Source: O2-02-FULL-42-9 sp038043025 (GTDB lineage Bacteria; Pseudomonadota; Gammaproteobacteria; UBA12402). From it: a DNA stretch of 21,101 nucleotides. The translations under genes and the position numbers were made by a program. Positions 5,329 through 13,574 of the stretch are shown here, in pieces (position 1 is the first letter of the stretch; the number at the start of each line of letters is the position of its first letter). Below the pieces are notes generated by a model. It saw only the letters and a list, made by a program, of their open reading frames with translations, was not told the DNA's origin and did no database searches. Where the stretch lies: contig JBBTCW010000031.1 of the NCBI GenBank assembly GCA_038043025.1, forward strand, positions 1-21,101, written 5' to 3'.

Positions 5329-7767
5329 ATGTTCAATCTTGCAGAGTATCGTAAATCGCCTGATCGTTTGGCGGATCTGTTGCCTTGGGCGGCATTGATT
5401 GAATCGGGTATTGTTTTAAACAAAGATGGTTCGTTTCAGCGAACGTTGCAATTTCGTGGACCGGATTTAGAGTCGGCAACTGAATCACAATTGGTCTCGG
5501 CGATGGCGCGCTTAAATAATGCATTAAAACGATTGGGTTCGGGTTGGGCAATGTATGTTGAAGCGAGTCGTAAACCCTATTTATCTTATCCTGAAGAATC
5601 GCATTTTCCGGATCCCGTGAGTTTGTTGATCGATGCGGAACGTCGAGAGCAGTTTGCAAGTGATAATGGTAATTTCGAAAGCCAATATTATTTAACATTT
5701 CAATATATGTCGCCGGCTGAATCCAAATCACGCTGGTCAAGCTTTTTAATATCTGCTGCAAATGATTCCAAAGAAGATTCGCAAAAGAGCTTAGAATTTT
5801 TTGTAGCGAATACTGATCGATTACGCGATATTTTAAAAGACTTTATGTTCGAATCAGAATTTTTAAATGATAGTGATACATTAACCTATTTGCATGATAC
5901 GATTTCGATAAAACATCATGTGGTTAAATCGCCCGAAATCCCCATGTATTTAGATGCGTTTTTAGCAGACACGCCGCTCGTGGGTGGCATTGCACCTAAA
6001 TTAGGTCATCAATATATTAAAACTGTTTCGATTTTAGGGTTTCCTGCATCTACGACGCCGGCGCTTTTGGATCAGCTTAATCAATTGCCGATTTGTTATC
6101 GATGGATGACGCGATTTATTCCACTGGATAAGGTGGATGGCGAGGCGCAATTAAAAAAATATAAGCGTCGTTGGTTTGCAAAACGCAAAGGTATTTTTAA
6201 TTTGGTTCAGGAAATTTTTACGAAATCTGAAAGCCAATTGCTGGATACCGCGTCAATGGAAAAAGCACAAGACGCCGATGTGGCATTGCGTGAACTCTCG
6301 GAAGATTATGTGGCGTATGGTTATTACACGGCAACGGTGACCGTGATGGATGCAAGCGAAGAGCGAGCCACTGAAATGTTGCGCGAAGTTGAGCGCGTGA
6401 TTAACGGTTTGGGCTTTACGACCATTGCTGAAACGTTTAATGCGGTTGAAGCGTGGTTATCGTCGTTGCCCGGACAAGCCTATGCTAATGTACGCACGCC
6501 TTTATTGCATACTTTAAATTTGGCGCATTTAATTCCGTTTTCAGCGGTGTGGCCGGGGTTGCCGCGTGATGCGCATTTAGATGCAGCGCCACTCATGTAT
6601 GTGCATACGCAAGGTCGTACGCCATTTCGTTTGGTGAATCATATTGGCGATGTCGGGCATCAAATGATCGTCGGACCAACCGGCGCGGGTAAGTCGGTAT
6701 TGATGACATTGATGGCGTTACAGTTTCGTCGTTATAAAGATGCGCAGATATTTATCTTTGATAAGGGCGGAAGTTTTTTAGCCGCGACACGCGGGGTGGG
6801 CGGTGGTTATTATGAATTGGGGAAGGAAAAAAATGGGTTAACCTTTCAGCCATTAGCAAAAATTGATAACGAAGCGGAGTGCATTTGGGCAGCCGAGTGG
6901 GTTCAAGGTCTATTGATCAATGAAAATGTACCGGTGACGCCCGCGATTAAACAAGCGGTGTGGGAAGGATTAATGGCATTATCACGTGCGCCAAAAAATC
7001 AACGCACATTGACGGGCTTGTTAGCGCTTATTCAACATAATGAAATTCGTCAGGCATTATCGACTTATACATTAGCGGGGCCATTTGGACATTTGTTGGA
7101 TGCTGATCATGAACGCGTTTGCGATGAACATTGGCAATGTTACGAGATGGAAGAGCTGATGAACATGCCGAGTATCGTCGCGTCTATTTTGACATATTTG
7201 TTTCATCGATTAGAACAACATTTTACGGGGGTTGCAACACTATTAGTGCTTGATGAGGCTTGGTTATTTTTAGACAATCCGTTATTTTCATCACGCATTC
7301 GGGATTGGTTGAAGAGTTTACGAAAACGCAATGTCAGTGTTATTTTTGCGACACAATCGGTTGAAGATGCATTATCATCCTCCATTGCTCCTGTATTATT
7401 AGAGTCTTGCGCATCACGTATTTTATTGCCCAATGATCGTGTCTTAGAACCTCGCATTCGTGAGTCGTATGAAAAATTAGGTTTGAACGAAAAACAATTG
7501 CAGATTTTGGCAACGGCTGTGCCAAAACGACAATATTATTATCAATCGCGTTTAGGTAATCGATTGTTTGACGTGGAACTGGGTCCGATTGAATTAGCAT
7601 TCTGCGCGGCCAGTCGACCGGAGGATCAAGCGCTGGTTAAAAATTTATTTGAAACCTACGGTAAAGATGGATTTTTAAAACAGTATTTTGCCGTCAATCA
7701 GTTACAATGGGCATGGGATTTTATTTTGAAAGCAAAAAATGGTGTTAAATATGAAAAAGTGGTTTAA
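5329..7767 (+). CDS. trbE: VirB4/TrbE-type secretion ATPase
   Basis: The conserved energising ATPase of type IV secretion, located at the cytoplasmic face of the inner membrane; it dislodges pilin from the membrane and drives substrate transfer. The 812-aa length is normal. The N-terminus (MFNLAEYRKSPDRLADLLPW, then NKDGSFQRTLQFRGPDL) is of the TrbE type. Walker A GPTGAGKS is at 449-456 and Walker B LLVLDEAW, with Asp642-Glu643, about 190 residues later. The KSLRKRNVSVIFATQS segment after it is typical. The start has only a weak ribosome binding site, 12 bases after the trbD stop, so translation may be partly coupled. The 3' end overlaps trbF. Confidence 0.95.
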   Translation: MFNLAEYRKSPDRLADLLPWAALIESGIVLNKDGSFQRTLQFRGPDLESATESQLVSAMARLNNALKRLGSGWAMYVEASRKPYLSYPEESHFPDPVSLLIDAERREQFASDNGNFESQYYLTFQYMSPAESKSRWSSFLISAANDSKEDSQKSLEFFVANTDRLRDILKDFMFESEFLNDSDTLTYLHDTISIKHHVVKSPEIPMYLDAFLADTPLVGGIAPKLGHQYIKTVSILGFPASTTPALLDQLNQLPICYRWMTRFIPLDKVDGEAQLKKYKRRWFAKRKGIFNLVQEIFTKSESQLLDTASMEKAQDADVALRELSEDYVAYGYYTATVTVMDASEERATEMLREVERVINGLGFTTIAETFNAVEAWLSSLPGQAYANVRTPLLHTLNLAHLIPFSAVWPGLPRDAHLDAAPLMYVHTQGRTPFRLVNHIGDVGHQMIVGPTGAGKSVLMTLMALQFRRYKDAQIFIFDKGGSFLAATRGVGGGYYELGKEKNGLTFQPLAKIDNEAECIWAAEWVQGLLINENVPVTPAIKQAVWEGLMALSRAPKNQRTLTGLLALIQHNEIRQALSTYTLAGPFGHLLDADHERVCDEHWQCYEMEELMNMPSIVASILTYLFHRLEQHFTGVATLLVLDEAWLFLDNPLFSSRIRDWLKSLRKRNVSVIFATQSVEDALSSSIAPVLLESCASRILLPNDRVLEPRIRESYEKLGLNEKQLQILATAVPKRQYYYQSRLGNRLFDVELGPIELAFCAASRPEDQALVKNLFETYGKDGFLKQYFAVNQLQWAWDFILKAKNGVKYEKVV

Positions 7768-8446
7768 AAAAGAAAATCGTTATTATGGCGATAATCAAAC
7801 GCCAGAAACGCCGTATCAACGCGCCAAAGATGAATGGGATAATCGTATGGGTGTTGCCCGTGTGCAAGCAAAAAATTGGCGTTTTATCGCATTGTTATCC
7901 ATTGTTGTCGCATTGCTGTCATTGGTCATGTTGGCCGTGAGTTTGTCGATGAATCAAAATGTCGTGTATGTTGCGCAAGTAACGACAGCGGGGCGGGTGG
8001 TGAATGTGTCACCCTTGCAGGTGCCGTATCAGCCCACCGAAGCACAAGAAGAATACTTTGTGACACAATTTGTGAAGCTTGTTCGTGAAATACCGATGGA
8101 TCCTGTGGTGGCCAAGAAAAACTGGATGGACGCATACAACTTTTTAACGGAACGTTCCTCTAAACAATTGAACGACTATTTTCAGAAAAATAATCCCGTT
8201 GATTCATTAGGGAAACAAACGATCAGCGTTGAAATCACCGATATCAATCCCATTAGCGCCGAGACCTATCAAGTGGATTGGACAGAAACATCGGTCGATT
8301 CGGAAGGAAAAGCGGGAGCGCCAGCAAACTTTAGTGGCACATTTTCTTTGGTGGTGCAGCAGCCCACGTCTCAAAAAACAATTTTAGTCAATCCATTGGG
8401 GATTTATATTACTAATTTTCATATTTCAATACGGGAACTAGCATGA
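7751..8446 (+). CDS. trbF: VirB8/TrbF-type inner-membrane scaffold protein
   Basis: A bitopic inner-membrane component linking the ATPases and pilin to the core channel. The 231-aa product begins MKKWFKKENRYYGD, with the TrbF hallmark AKDEWDNRMGVARVQAKNWR just before a single membrane helix (about 45-66), followed by a periplasmic VirB8/NTF2-like domain. The ATG at 7751 is chosen over one at 7739 because the family usually starts shortly before this motif; neither has a strong ribosome site. It overlaps the end of trbE by 17 bases and the start of trbG by 4 (ATGA). Confidence 0.9.
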   Translation: MKKWFKKENRYYGDNQTPETPYQRAKDEWDNRMGVARVQAKNWRFIALLSIVVALLSLVMLAVSLSMNQNVVYVAQVTTAGRVVNVSPLQVPYQPTEAQEEYFVTQFVKLVREIPMDPVVAKKNWMDAYNFLTERSSKQLNDYFQKNNPVDSLGKQTISVEITDINPISAETYQVDWTETSVDSEGKAGAPANFSGTFSLVVQQPTSQKTILVNPLGIYITNFHISIRELA

Positions 8447-9435
8447 AAAAATTAATAGCGATTTTAATAATATCAACAACGGGACTCTACGGTTGCGCAA
8501 CCCATTCATCATCGGATATTGCGGCGCCGAAGTCTTATACGCCGGCAGTGCAAACGACGCCGCAGTCAGGTGCTTCGCAAACAAATGTTTCGTCAGAGTC
8601 GCTGGTGACATCGCCGGCGGCATTTTTAGCGCAGCAAAAAACATCTGATTTTAAAGCTCAAAAGACGTTAACCGGCATAGCGGCGGTTGAAGCGGCAAAC
8701 AAAAAAGCACTCAAACAGCCGGATTCCAATGCGTATCAAAATGGCATTATGACTTATGATTTTGTGCCAGGTGCGTTATATAAAATTTATTGTGCGCCGT
8801 TAAATGTAACGGATATCCAGTTACAACCCGGCGAAACACTCGTGTCGGTTGCGGCGGGCGATACATTGCGTTGGCAAGTATCAAAAACCTATAGTGGCAG
8901 TGGCGAAGCGCGTCGCGAGCATTTAATGGTAAAGCCGACAGACAGTAACATACAAGATAGTGTTGTGGTGACCACGAGTCAACATGCCTATCATTTAATG
9001 ATGTACTCGACGAACAGTGTTTATATGGCAACGGTTCGGTGGCGTTATCCGGGTGAAACCGATTTGGCGCAGAATTTTGGTGAGGAGGGCGATGTGGCAT
9101 CAAATAATGTCATGGGTGCCGGCGGAGTGAATGTGAGCCAAATGGATTTTAACTATCGCGCGGATATCCTAGAAGGTTCACGGCCGGATTGGGTGCCCAC
9201 GATGATATTTAATGATGGTCATAAAACTTATATTCAATTGCCGGACAATGTGCAAGATTCACCAACATTATTTGTCGGTAGCGATGCGACCGGCGGCGAA
9301 CAGGTGGTGAATTATCGTATTGTGGGTAATTATTATATCGTTGATCGTGTCATTTATTATGCGCAATTGCGATCCGGTCAAACGAACTCAACAACTATTC
9401 AAATCAGTTATGGTGATAACTCGAATGCAAGATAA
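8443..9435 (+). CDS. trbG: VirB9/TrbG-type outer-membrane ring protein with lipobox
   Basis: Part of the outer-membrane core complex with VirB10/TrbI. The 330-aa product has a lipoprotein signal: MKKLIAILIISTTGLYGC, cut before Cys18, and then a Ser/Pro/Ala-rich spacer to about residue 60. The conserved VirB9/CagX domain follows, with PGALYKIYCAPLNVTDIQLQPGE, the TrbG signature YHLMMYSTNSVYMATVRWRYP-like block near 182-203, and a C-terminal beta domain (RPDWVPTMIFNDGHKTYIQ). Usual TrbG lengths are 290-340 aa. Lipidation is notable because no TrbH/VirB7 lipoprotein gene is seen in this operon. The start overlaps the trbF stop by 4 bases; the end overlaps trbI by 11. Confidence 0.92.
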   Translation: MKKLIAILIISTTGLYGCATHSSSDIAAPKSYTPAVQTTPQSGASQTNVSSESLVTSPAAFLAQQKTSDFKAQKTLTGIAAVEAANKKALKQPDSNAYQNGIMTYDFVPGALYKIYCAPLNVTDIQLQPGETLVSVAAGDTLRWQVSKTYSGSGEARREHLMVKPTDSNIQDSVVVTTSQHAYHLMMYSTNSVYMATVRWRYPGETDLAQNFGEEGDVASNNVMGAGGVNVSQMDFNYRADILEGSRPDWVPTMIFNDGHKTYIQLPDNVQDSPTLFVGSDATGGEQVVNYRIVGNYYIVDRVIYYAQLRSGQTNSTTIQISYGDNSNAR

Positions 9436-10663
9436 AAAACAAGAGTCGATATTAAAAACAACGATACCTCAGACGACGCATATTAATAGGGTGCTAGTTT
9501 CAGTGATTGTTGCGGTGGCGGTGTTACTGGTTGCTGTTGCCATTGTCAGTGCGTTGAGTCGTTCGCCACAGAAGACGACAAACACGCGCCCCACGACGCA
9601 GAATTTAACGACGGCCGTCAGCGAAGTGGTGACGGCGTTGCCACAAAATTATCAGGACGTTGATAAAATAAAACAATATCAGCCCAACGATAAGACGGCA
9701 AAAATTTCGCCCGAAGTGCAACAAGAAATGGCTATATTGCACCAACAGCAACAGGCATTAGAACAACGTCTTGCCGAGCTGAGTGCGCGCTCGCCCAGTT
9801 CTGCTCAGGACGATGAAAAAATGCAGCAAGCGAAAAATAGTGGATTATTTTTTCCGGGGAGTGCGCCGCCGACACCGGAATATCATTATACGCCGGATTC
9901 GTCGAACAATGCGTCGACCGATAAAAATAATAATACGGATAAAACCGATTCCGGTTTTCATAATACACCCTATAGTCAACAAAATATGCAATCACAAAAA
10001 ATCGATTTTTTGAAAGCCGATGAAAAAGATAGCAGCATTTATGATCCGCATAGTTTGCAAAAACCAGCATCACCTTATGAAGTACAAGCGGGAACATTAT
10101 TGCCCGCCGAATTGATTACGGGTGTCAATACATCATTGCCGGGCGATGTGGTTGCTCAAATTAAAGAGAATATTTATGATTCGGTGACCGGGCGTTTTTT
10201 GTTAATCCCAAAAGGATCTAAGCTGTTGGGTCAATATGATTCGCAAGTCTCTTATGGACAAGAACGAACCTTGTTAGCGTTTACACGCATTATTCGTCCC
10301 GATGGTTCATCCATATTGCTGAACAAATTATCGGGCGCTGATATGATGGGGCAATCGGGCATTGAAGGCGATGTCAATAATCATTGGATGCGCGTGATTG
10401 GGGCAGCGACCTTGTCAACGATTTTAAGTATGGGAACCGGAGTTGCAGCTGATAATGTAGCGAATCAGAATTCACTCTATCCGAATACGGCACAAAAAGC
10501 AGCTTTAGGTGCGGCGGATAGTATTTCGCAAACGGGAGAAGATTTGACGAATAATGCGATGAATATTCAGCCGACCATTACGATTCCAGCCGGTTATGAA
10601 TTCAATGTGATTGTCAATAAAGATATTATATTGGCACCGTATCAGCAGGAAAATATGTTATGA
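9425..10663 (+). CDS. trbI: VirB10/TrbI-type channel protein
   Basis: Spans inner membrane, periplasm and outer membrane and forms the outer pore with VirB9/TrbG. The ATG at 9425 has GGTGA about 7 bases upstream; the open frame extends back to 9320 but those residues lie inside trbG and are not needed. The 412-aa product has a short cytoplasmic tail, one membrane helix (about 23-43), a low-complexity periplasmic stretch with a short coiled coil (PEVQQEMAILHQQQQALEQ), and the TrbI domain: SPYEVQAGTLLPAELITGVN, YDSVTGRFLLIPKGSKLLG, YDSQVSYGQERTLLAF, ending IPAGYEFNVIVNKDIIL. The Asn/Ser/Asp-rich linker near 150-190 is of the usual flexible kind. Overlaps the next gene by 4 bases. Confidence 0.93.
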   Translation: MQDKKQESILKTTIPQTTHINRVLVSVIVAVAVLLVAVAIVSALSRSPQKTTNTRPTTQNLTTAVSEVVTALPQNYQDVDKIKQYQPNDKTAKISPEVQQEMAILHQQQQALEQRLAELSARSPSSAQDDEKMQQAKNSGLFFPGSAPPTPEYHYTPDSSNNASTDKNNNTDKTDSGFHNTPYSQQNMQSQKIDFLKADEKDSSIYDPHSLQKPASPYEVQAGTLLPAELITGVNTSLPGDVVAQIKENIYDSVTGRFLLIPKGSKLLGQYDSQVSYGQERTLLAFTRIIRPDGSSILLNKLSGADMMGQSGIEGDVNNHWMRVIGAATLSTILSMGTGVAADNVANQNSLYPNTAQKAALGAADSISQTGEDLTNNAMNIQPTITIPAGYEFNVIVNKDIILAPYQQENML

Positions 10664-10959
10664 AAAAATATCACCATCGTTTTTTTGATGCGTTTGTGCT
10701 CCAAGTATTTCTCTGGAGTGCGAGATTGATGGTAGTCGGTTTTTTATGTGAGCCATCGGCATGGGCATTTTCATTTTTTTCACATTCTCAGCCACCGACC
10801 AATCCGCGAGGAAGCTCCTATATGCAAGTTGCGCCGGATGAGACATTGCAAACCAGTCCAGATACGTTAAAACAAGTTAAGGATTTTTTTGATCATGCAA
10901 GTTATAAAGATTTTGAATCTTATGATCATGAGATATTATTTACAATCCCGAGCAAATAA
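10660..10959 (+). CDS. Unknown secreted 99-aa protein of the secretion operon
   Basis: Not recognised. It starts in a 4-base overlap (ATGA) with trbI and ends 5 bases before trbL, so it is translated as part of the operon. A long signal peptide or membrane anchor is present: a positively charged MKKYHHRFF, a hydrophobic stretch to about residue 36, and a likely cut after SAWA. The mature part, about 63 residues, is hydrophilic (PRGSSYMQVAPDETLQ, then QVKDFFDHASYKDFESYDHE). The Cys near residue 30 (VGFLCEPS) does not sit in a good lipobox. In RP4 this position holds trbJ and trbK, but the length and sequence do not resemble TrbJ, and similarity to the entry-exclusion lipoprotein TrbK is not visible. 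It may be a periplasmic accessory subunit specific to this lineage. Confidence 0.75.
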   Translation: MKKYHHRFFDAFVLQVFLWSARLMVVGFLCEPSAWAFSFFSHSQPPTNPRGSSYMQVAPDETLQTSPDTLKQVKDFFDHASYKDFESYDHEILFTIPSK

Positions 10960-10964
10960 TTTTT

Positions 10965-12104
10965 ATGATTGACCCAGGAGCCATTACATTTGCCCAGACG
11001 ATGTTTTTAGATAATATCACGTCGGTGTTGGGCGTGGTATCGGGTTATGCGTTGAATCTGTTATATATTTTTGCCGCGATAGAAATTGTTATTTTTGGGT
11101 TATTATGGGCTTTTGGTCAGTCAGGCTGGGAACGATTCTTTTTCAAAGTTTTAAAAATCGGATTGATCTTTTTTATTATTCAAAATTATAGTTATCTTGC
11201 TGATGTGATTGTGCGAAGTTTGGTGCAAGTGGGCGGCGCCGTCGCGCACACTAAAGAATTGGAATCCTTTATCTTTAATCCCGCAAAACTGTGGCAATAT
11301 GGCTATAACGAAGGCGTGATGCTATTAAAATTATCGGCAACGGGCAGCAATATAGGATTGCCGCTATTATATATTATGTTGGGCACAGGTATTTTGATGG
11401 TATTTGGTTTATTGGGGATTCAGGTGGTGTTGCAGCTGTCTGGTTTTTATTTGGTGGCGATGACGTCGTTGCTGTTTATTCCTTTTGGAACCTTTATGCC
11501 AGCGCAAGGCATGTTCAATCAATCCGTGCAATCCGTATTAAAAGCGGCGGTGCGTGTGATGGTGATTATTGTGGTGATCGGCGTGGCGGTAACCGTTTGG
11601 AACAGTTTTGGTTTAACGAGTATTGCGCCGGATCATTTACCGACACCCTTTAATATCAATCAGCCATTGGGTTTATTTTTTACGGGATTATTATTTTTAT
11701 ATTTGGCGATTCGCTTACCTAAAATGGCGGCAGAAAGCGTTGGATCTATTAGCATGCGGTTGACCGAAGGTCATATGTCCACTCAAACAGTTGTTTATCC
11801 AGCAGGAGCGAGTGCAGTGCAGAGTGCTGCATCCGCGCCGTTGGGTGAAATGCAAGCGGCTACAACGATTAATGGCGGCAATCCTGGATTTGCGATGAGC
11901 AGCGGCATGATGGCTTCTGGAATGGCGACCCATTTAGCTTCGGCAACACCGATGACTGTTTCTGTTGGATCTGGCTCGATGCGAAGTGGTGGATCGGGTG
12001 ACTTAAAATTGTCACAAGCTAGCGAATTATATAAAAGTATTAGTGATCAGACGATGAAGAAATTGGAGAAGACGTTGATTAGGGTGTTAGATAAAAAGGG
12101 TTGA
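10965..12104 (+). CDS. trbL: VirB6/TrbL-type polytopic channel protein
   Basis: The polytopic inner-membrane subunit through which substrate passes. The 379-aa protein begins with a TrbL-like IDPGAITFAQTMFLDNITSV, then AIEIVIFGLLWAFGQSGWERFFFKVLKIG, the most conserved part of the family, and about six hydrophobic segments up to residue 255 (near 20-45, 62-78, 125-147, 150-172, 190-212, 232-252). The last 120 residues are soluble and rich in Ala, Gly, Ser and Met (SGMMASGMATHL), with a basic end (MKKLEKTLIRVLDKKG); TrbL proteins commonly carry such low-complexity tails. The ribosome site is weak, which fits coupling to the preceding gene 5 bases away. Confidence 0.9.
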   Translation: MIDPGAITFAQTMFLDNITSVLGVVSGYALNLLYIFAAIEIVIFGLLWAFGQSGWERFFFKVLKIGLIFFIIQNYSYLADVIVRSLVQVGGAVAHTKELESFIFNPAKLWQYGYNEGVMLLKLSATGSNIGLPLLYIMLGTGILMVFGLLGIQVVLQLSGFYLVAMTSLLFIPFGTFMPAQGMFNQSVQSVLKAAVRVMVIIVVIGVAVTVWNSFGLTSIAPDHLPTPFNINQPLGLFFTGLLFLYLAIRLPKMAAESVGSISMRLTEGHMSTQTVVYPAGASAVQSAASAPLGEMQAATTINGGNPGFAMSSGMMASGMATHLASATPMTVSVGSGSMRSGGSGDLKLSQASELYKSISDQTMKKLEKTLIRVLDKKG

Positions 12105-12128
12105 CAACGTGTTTATAGCGAGGAAAAC

Positions 12129-12629
12129 ATGCGGTACAAGATATTATGGATAATATTGATTTTGCTTGCAGTAATTGCTGTCACTGCTTTAATTTTAAAA
12201 GAATTAGGCTATTCGATTGTATATCAAGGATCGGCGAGCATGGCGAAAGGATTTTATTGGGTGTCGCCCATAGGGCAACTCAATAAGGGCGATATTGTGG
12301 TGTTTAATCCGCCAGAAGCGACGGCGAAATTTTTGTGGAAACGACATTGGTTACCCGAAGGTGCTTCAATGATGAAGCATGTGGAAGCGGTGCCGGGTGA
12401 TATGGTTTGTAAATCGAAAGGGGCGATTTGGATTAATGAAAAACGGTTTGCCCAGGTGTATCGATTTTATAAATTAGGAAAACGATTACCCAGTTTATCA
12501 TTTTGTGAAAAATTGGGAGCGGATGAATATTTATTAATGAGCACGGATATTGCTCGTTCGTTTGATGGGCGTTATTTTGGCCCGGTGAAGAAGGGTGATA
12601 TTAAGGGGAAGGCTAAATTACTCATATGA
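12129..12629 (+). CDS. traF: TraF-type S26 signal peptidase (pilin maturation)
   Basis: A membrane-bound serine peptidase of family S26C. In plasmid RP4, TraF trims the TrbC pilin and joins its ends to a circle. The 166-aa product has one N-terminal membrane helix (4-23), the nucleophile motif GSASMAKGFYW with Ser37, the general-base region MMKHVEAVPGD with Lys83, and the C-terminal ARSFDGRYFGPV box with Asp146. All key positions are present, so it should be active. The start is supported by GAGGA about 6 bases upstream, 24 bases after trbL; its stop overlaps trbB by 4 bases. Its place next to trb genes argues that TrbC is the substrate and not general preproteins. Confidence 0.92.
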   Translation: MRYKILWIILILLAVIAVTALILKELGYSIVYQGSASMAKGFYWVSPIGQLNKGDIVVFNPPEATAKFLWKRHWLPEGASMMKHVEAVPGDMVCKSKGAIWINEKRFAQVYRFYKLGKRLPSLSFCEKLGADEYLLMSTDIARSFDGRYFGPVKKGDIKGKAKLLI

Positions 12630-13570
12630 ACAGCAGAATAAAAACAGAAAATCGTCATTTCGATATGTTGATGACGGCATTTGGCGAGCAGATTATGGGT
12701 TTGCTGGAAGATCCTGACGTGATTGAAATTATTGTAAATGCCGATGGTAAACTATGGACAGAAACTTTAACAAAGGGGAAATATTTTACCCATATTATTT
12801 TACCTGCCGCACAAACCGCTAATGTGATCAAACTCGTTGCCGCATCACAGCAAATGGTTGCGGATTATGATCATCCTGAAGTGTCTTGCGAATTACCCAA
12901 AAATGGTGCGCGTTTTCAGGGATGGTTGCCTCCCGTTGTTGACGCGCCAACTTTTACGATTCGTAAAAGGGCAATTCGTATATTTACGTTAGAAGATTAC
13001 ATTGATGCGGGCAGTATCTCTCTTGCCCAAGCAGAATTATTAAAGCAAGCCGTGCATCTGCGTAAAAACATTATGATTGCGGGTGGTACGGCGTCGGGTA
13101 AAACGACTTTTGCGAATGCGTTGTTGCATGAACTCAAAGATAGCACAGAGCGCGTGATCGTGTTGGAAGATTTGCCGGAATTGCAGATTCAGGTCGAAGA
13201 TCATGTGAAGTTGCGTACGACGTCAACAAAATCGATGCGTGATTTGGTGAAAGGCATTTTACGTATGCGACCAGATCGCATCATCATCGGCGAAGTGCGT
13301 GACGGGGCGGCATTAGAATTATTAAAAGCGTGGAATACCGGTCATCCCGGCGGCGTTTGTACCATTCATGCGAACGATGCAGAATCAACGTTGTCACGTC
13401 TCGAAGATCTTGTACAAGAAGCGGTCAGTGTTGTTCCTAAACGATTGATTCGAGAAGCGATCGATATTATTGTTTTTATGAAGCGAGATGAGCATGGGCA
13501 TTATCAGATCGATAGCATTCACCGATATGATAAGCAATTCGACGGCCAGTACCGATTAATTCCAGCGTGA
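12626..13570 (+). CDS. trbB: VirB11/TrbB-type hexameric secretion ATPase
   Basis: A traffic ATPase of the GspE/VirB11 superfamily at the inner-membrane base of the machine, which switches between pilus assembly and substrate transport. The 314-aa product has an N-terminal domain with LLEDPDVIEIIVNADG, the TrbB block APTFTIRKRAIRIFTLEDY, Walker A GGTASGKT (153-160), the Asp box VIVLEDLPELQ, the Walker B region RMRPDRIIIGEVRDGAALELLKAW, and the His box GHPGGVCTIHANDA. Length is usual. In RP4 trbB is the first trb gene; here it is last. It ends 4 bases before the stop codon of the convergent AAA-type gene, with no visible terminator between. Confidence 0.94.
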   Translation: MNSRIKTENRHFDMLMTAFGEQIMGLLEDPDVIEIIVNADGKLWTETLTKGKYFTHIILPAAQTANVIKLVAASQQMVADYDHPEVSCELPKNGARFQGWLPPVVDAPTFTIRKRAIRIFTLEDYIDAGSISLAQAELLKQAVHLRKNIMIAGGTASGKTTFANALLHELKDSTERVIVLEDLPELQIQVEDHVKLRTTSTKSMRDLVKGILRMRPDRIIIGEVRDGAALELLKAWNTGHPGGVCTIHANDAESTLSRLEDLVQEAVSVVPKRLIREAIDIIVFMKRDEHGHYQIDSIHRYDKQFDGQYRLIPA

Positions 13571-13574
13571 TGAT

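Noticed and set aside
9320..9424. N-terminal extension of trbI
   Set aside because: Those codons overlap trbG; the ATG at 9425 has a ribosome site and gives the usual TrbI topology.
4730..13570. Integrative conjugative element or plasmid region
   Set aside because: No relaxase, coupling protein, integrase, partition genes, tRNA target or flanking direct repeats were seen in the window.
13571..13574. Terminator between trbB and the AAA-type gene
   Set aside because: Just 4 bases separate the stop codons and no hairpin with T-run was seen near either gene end.
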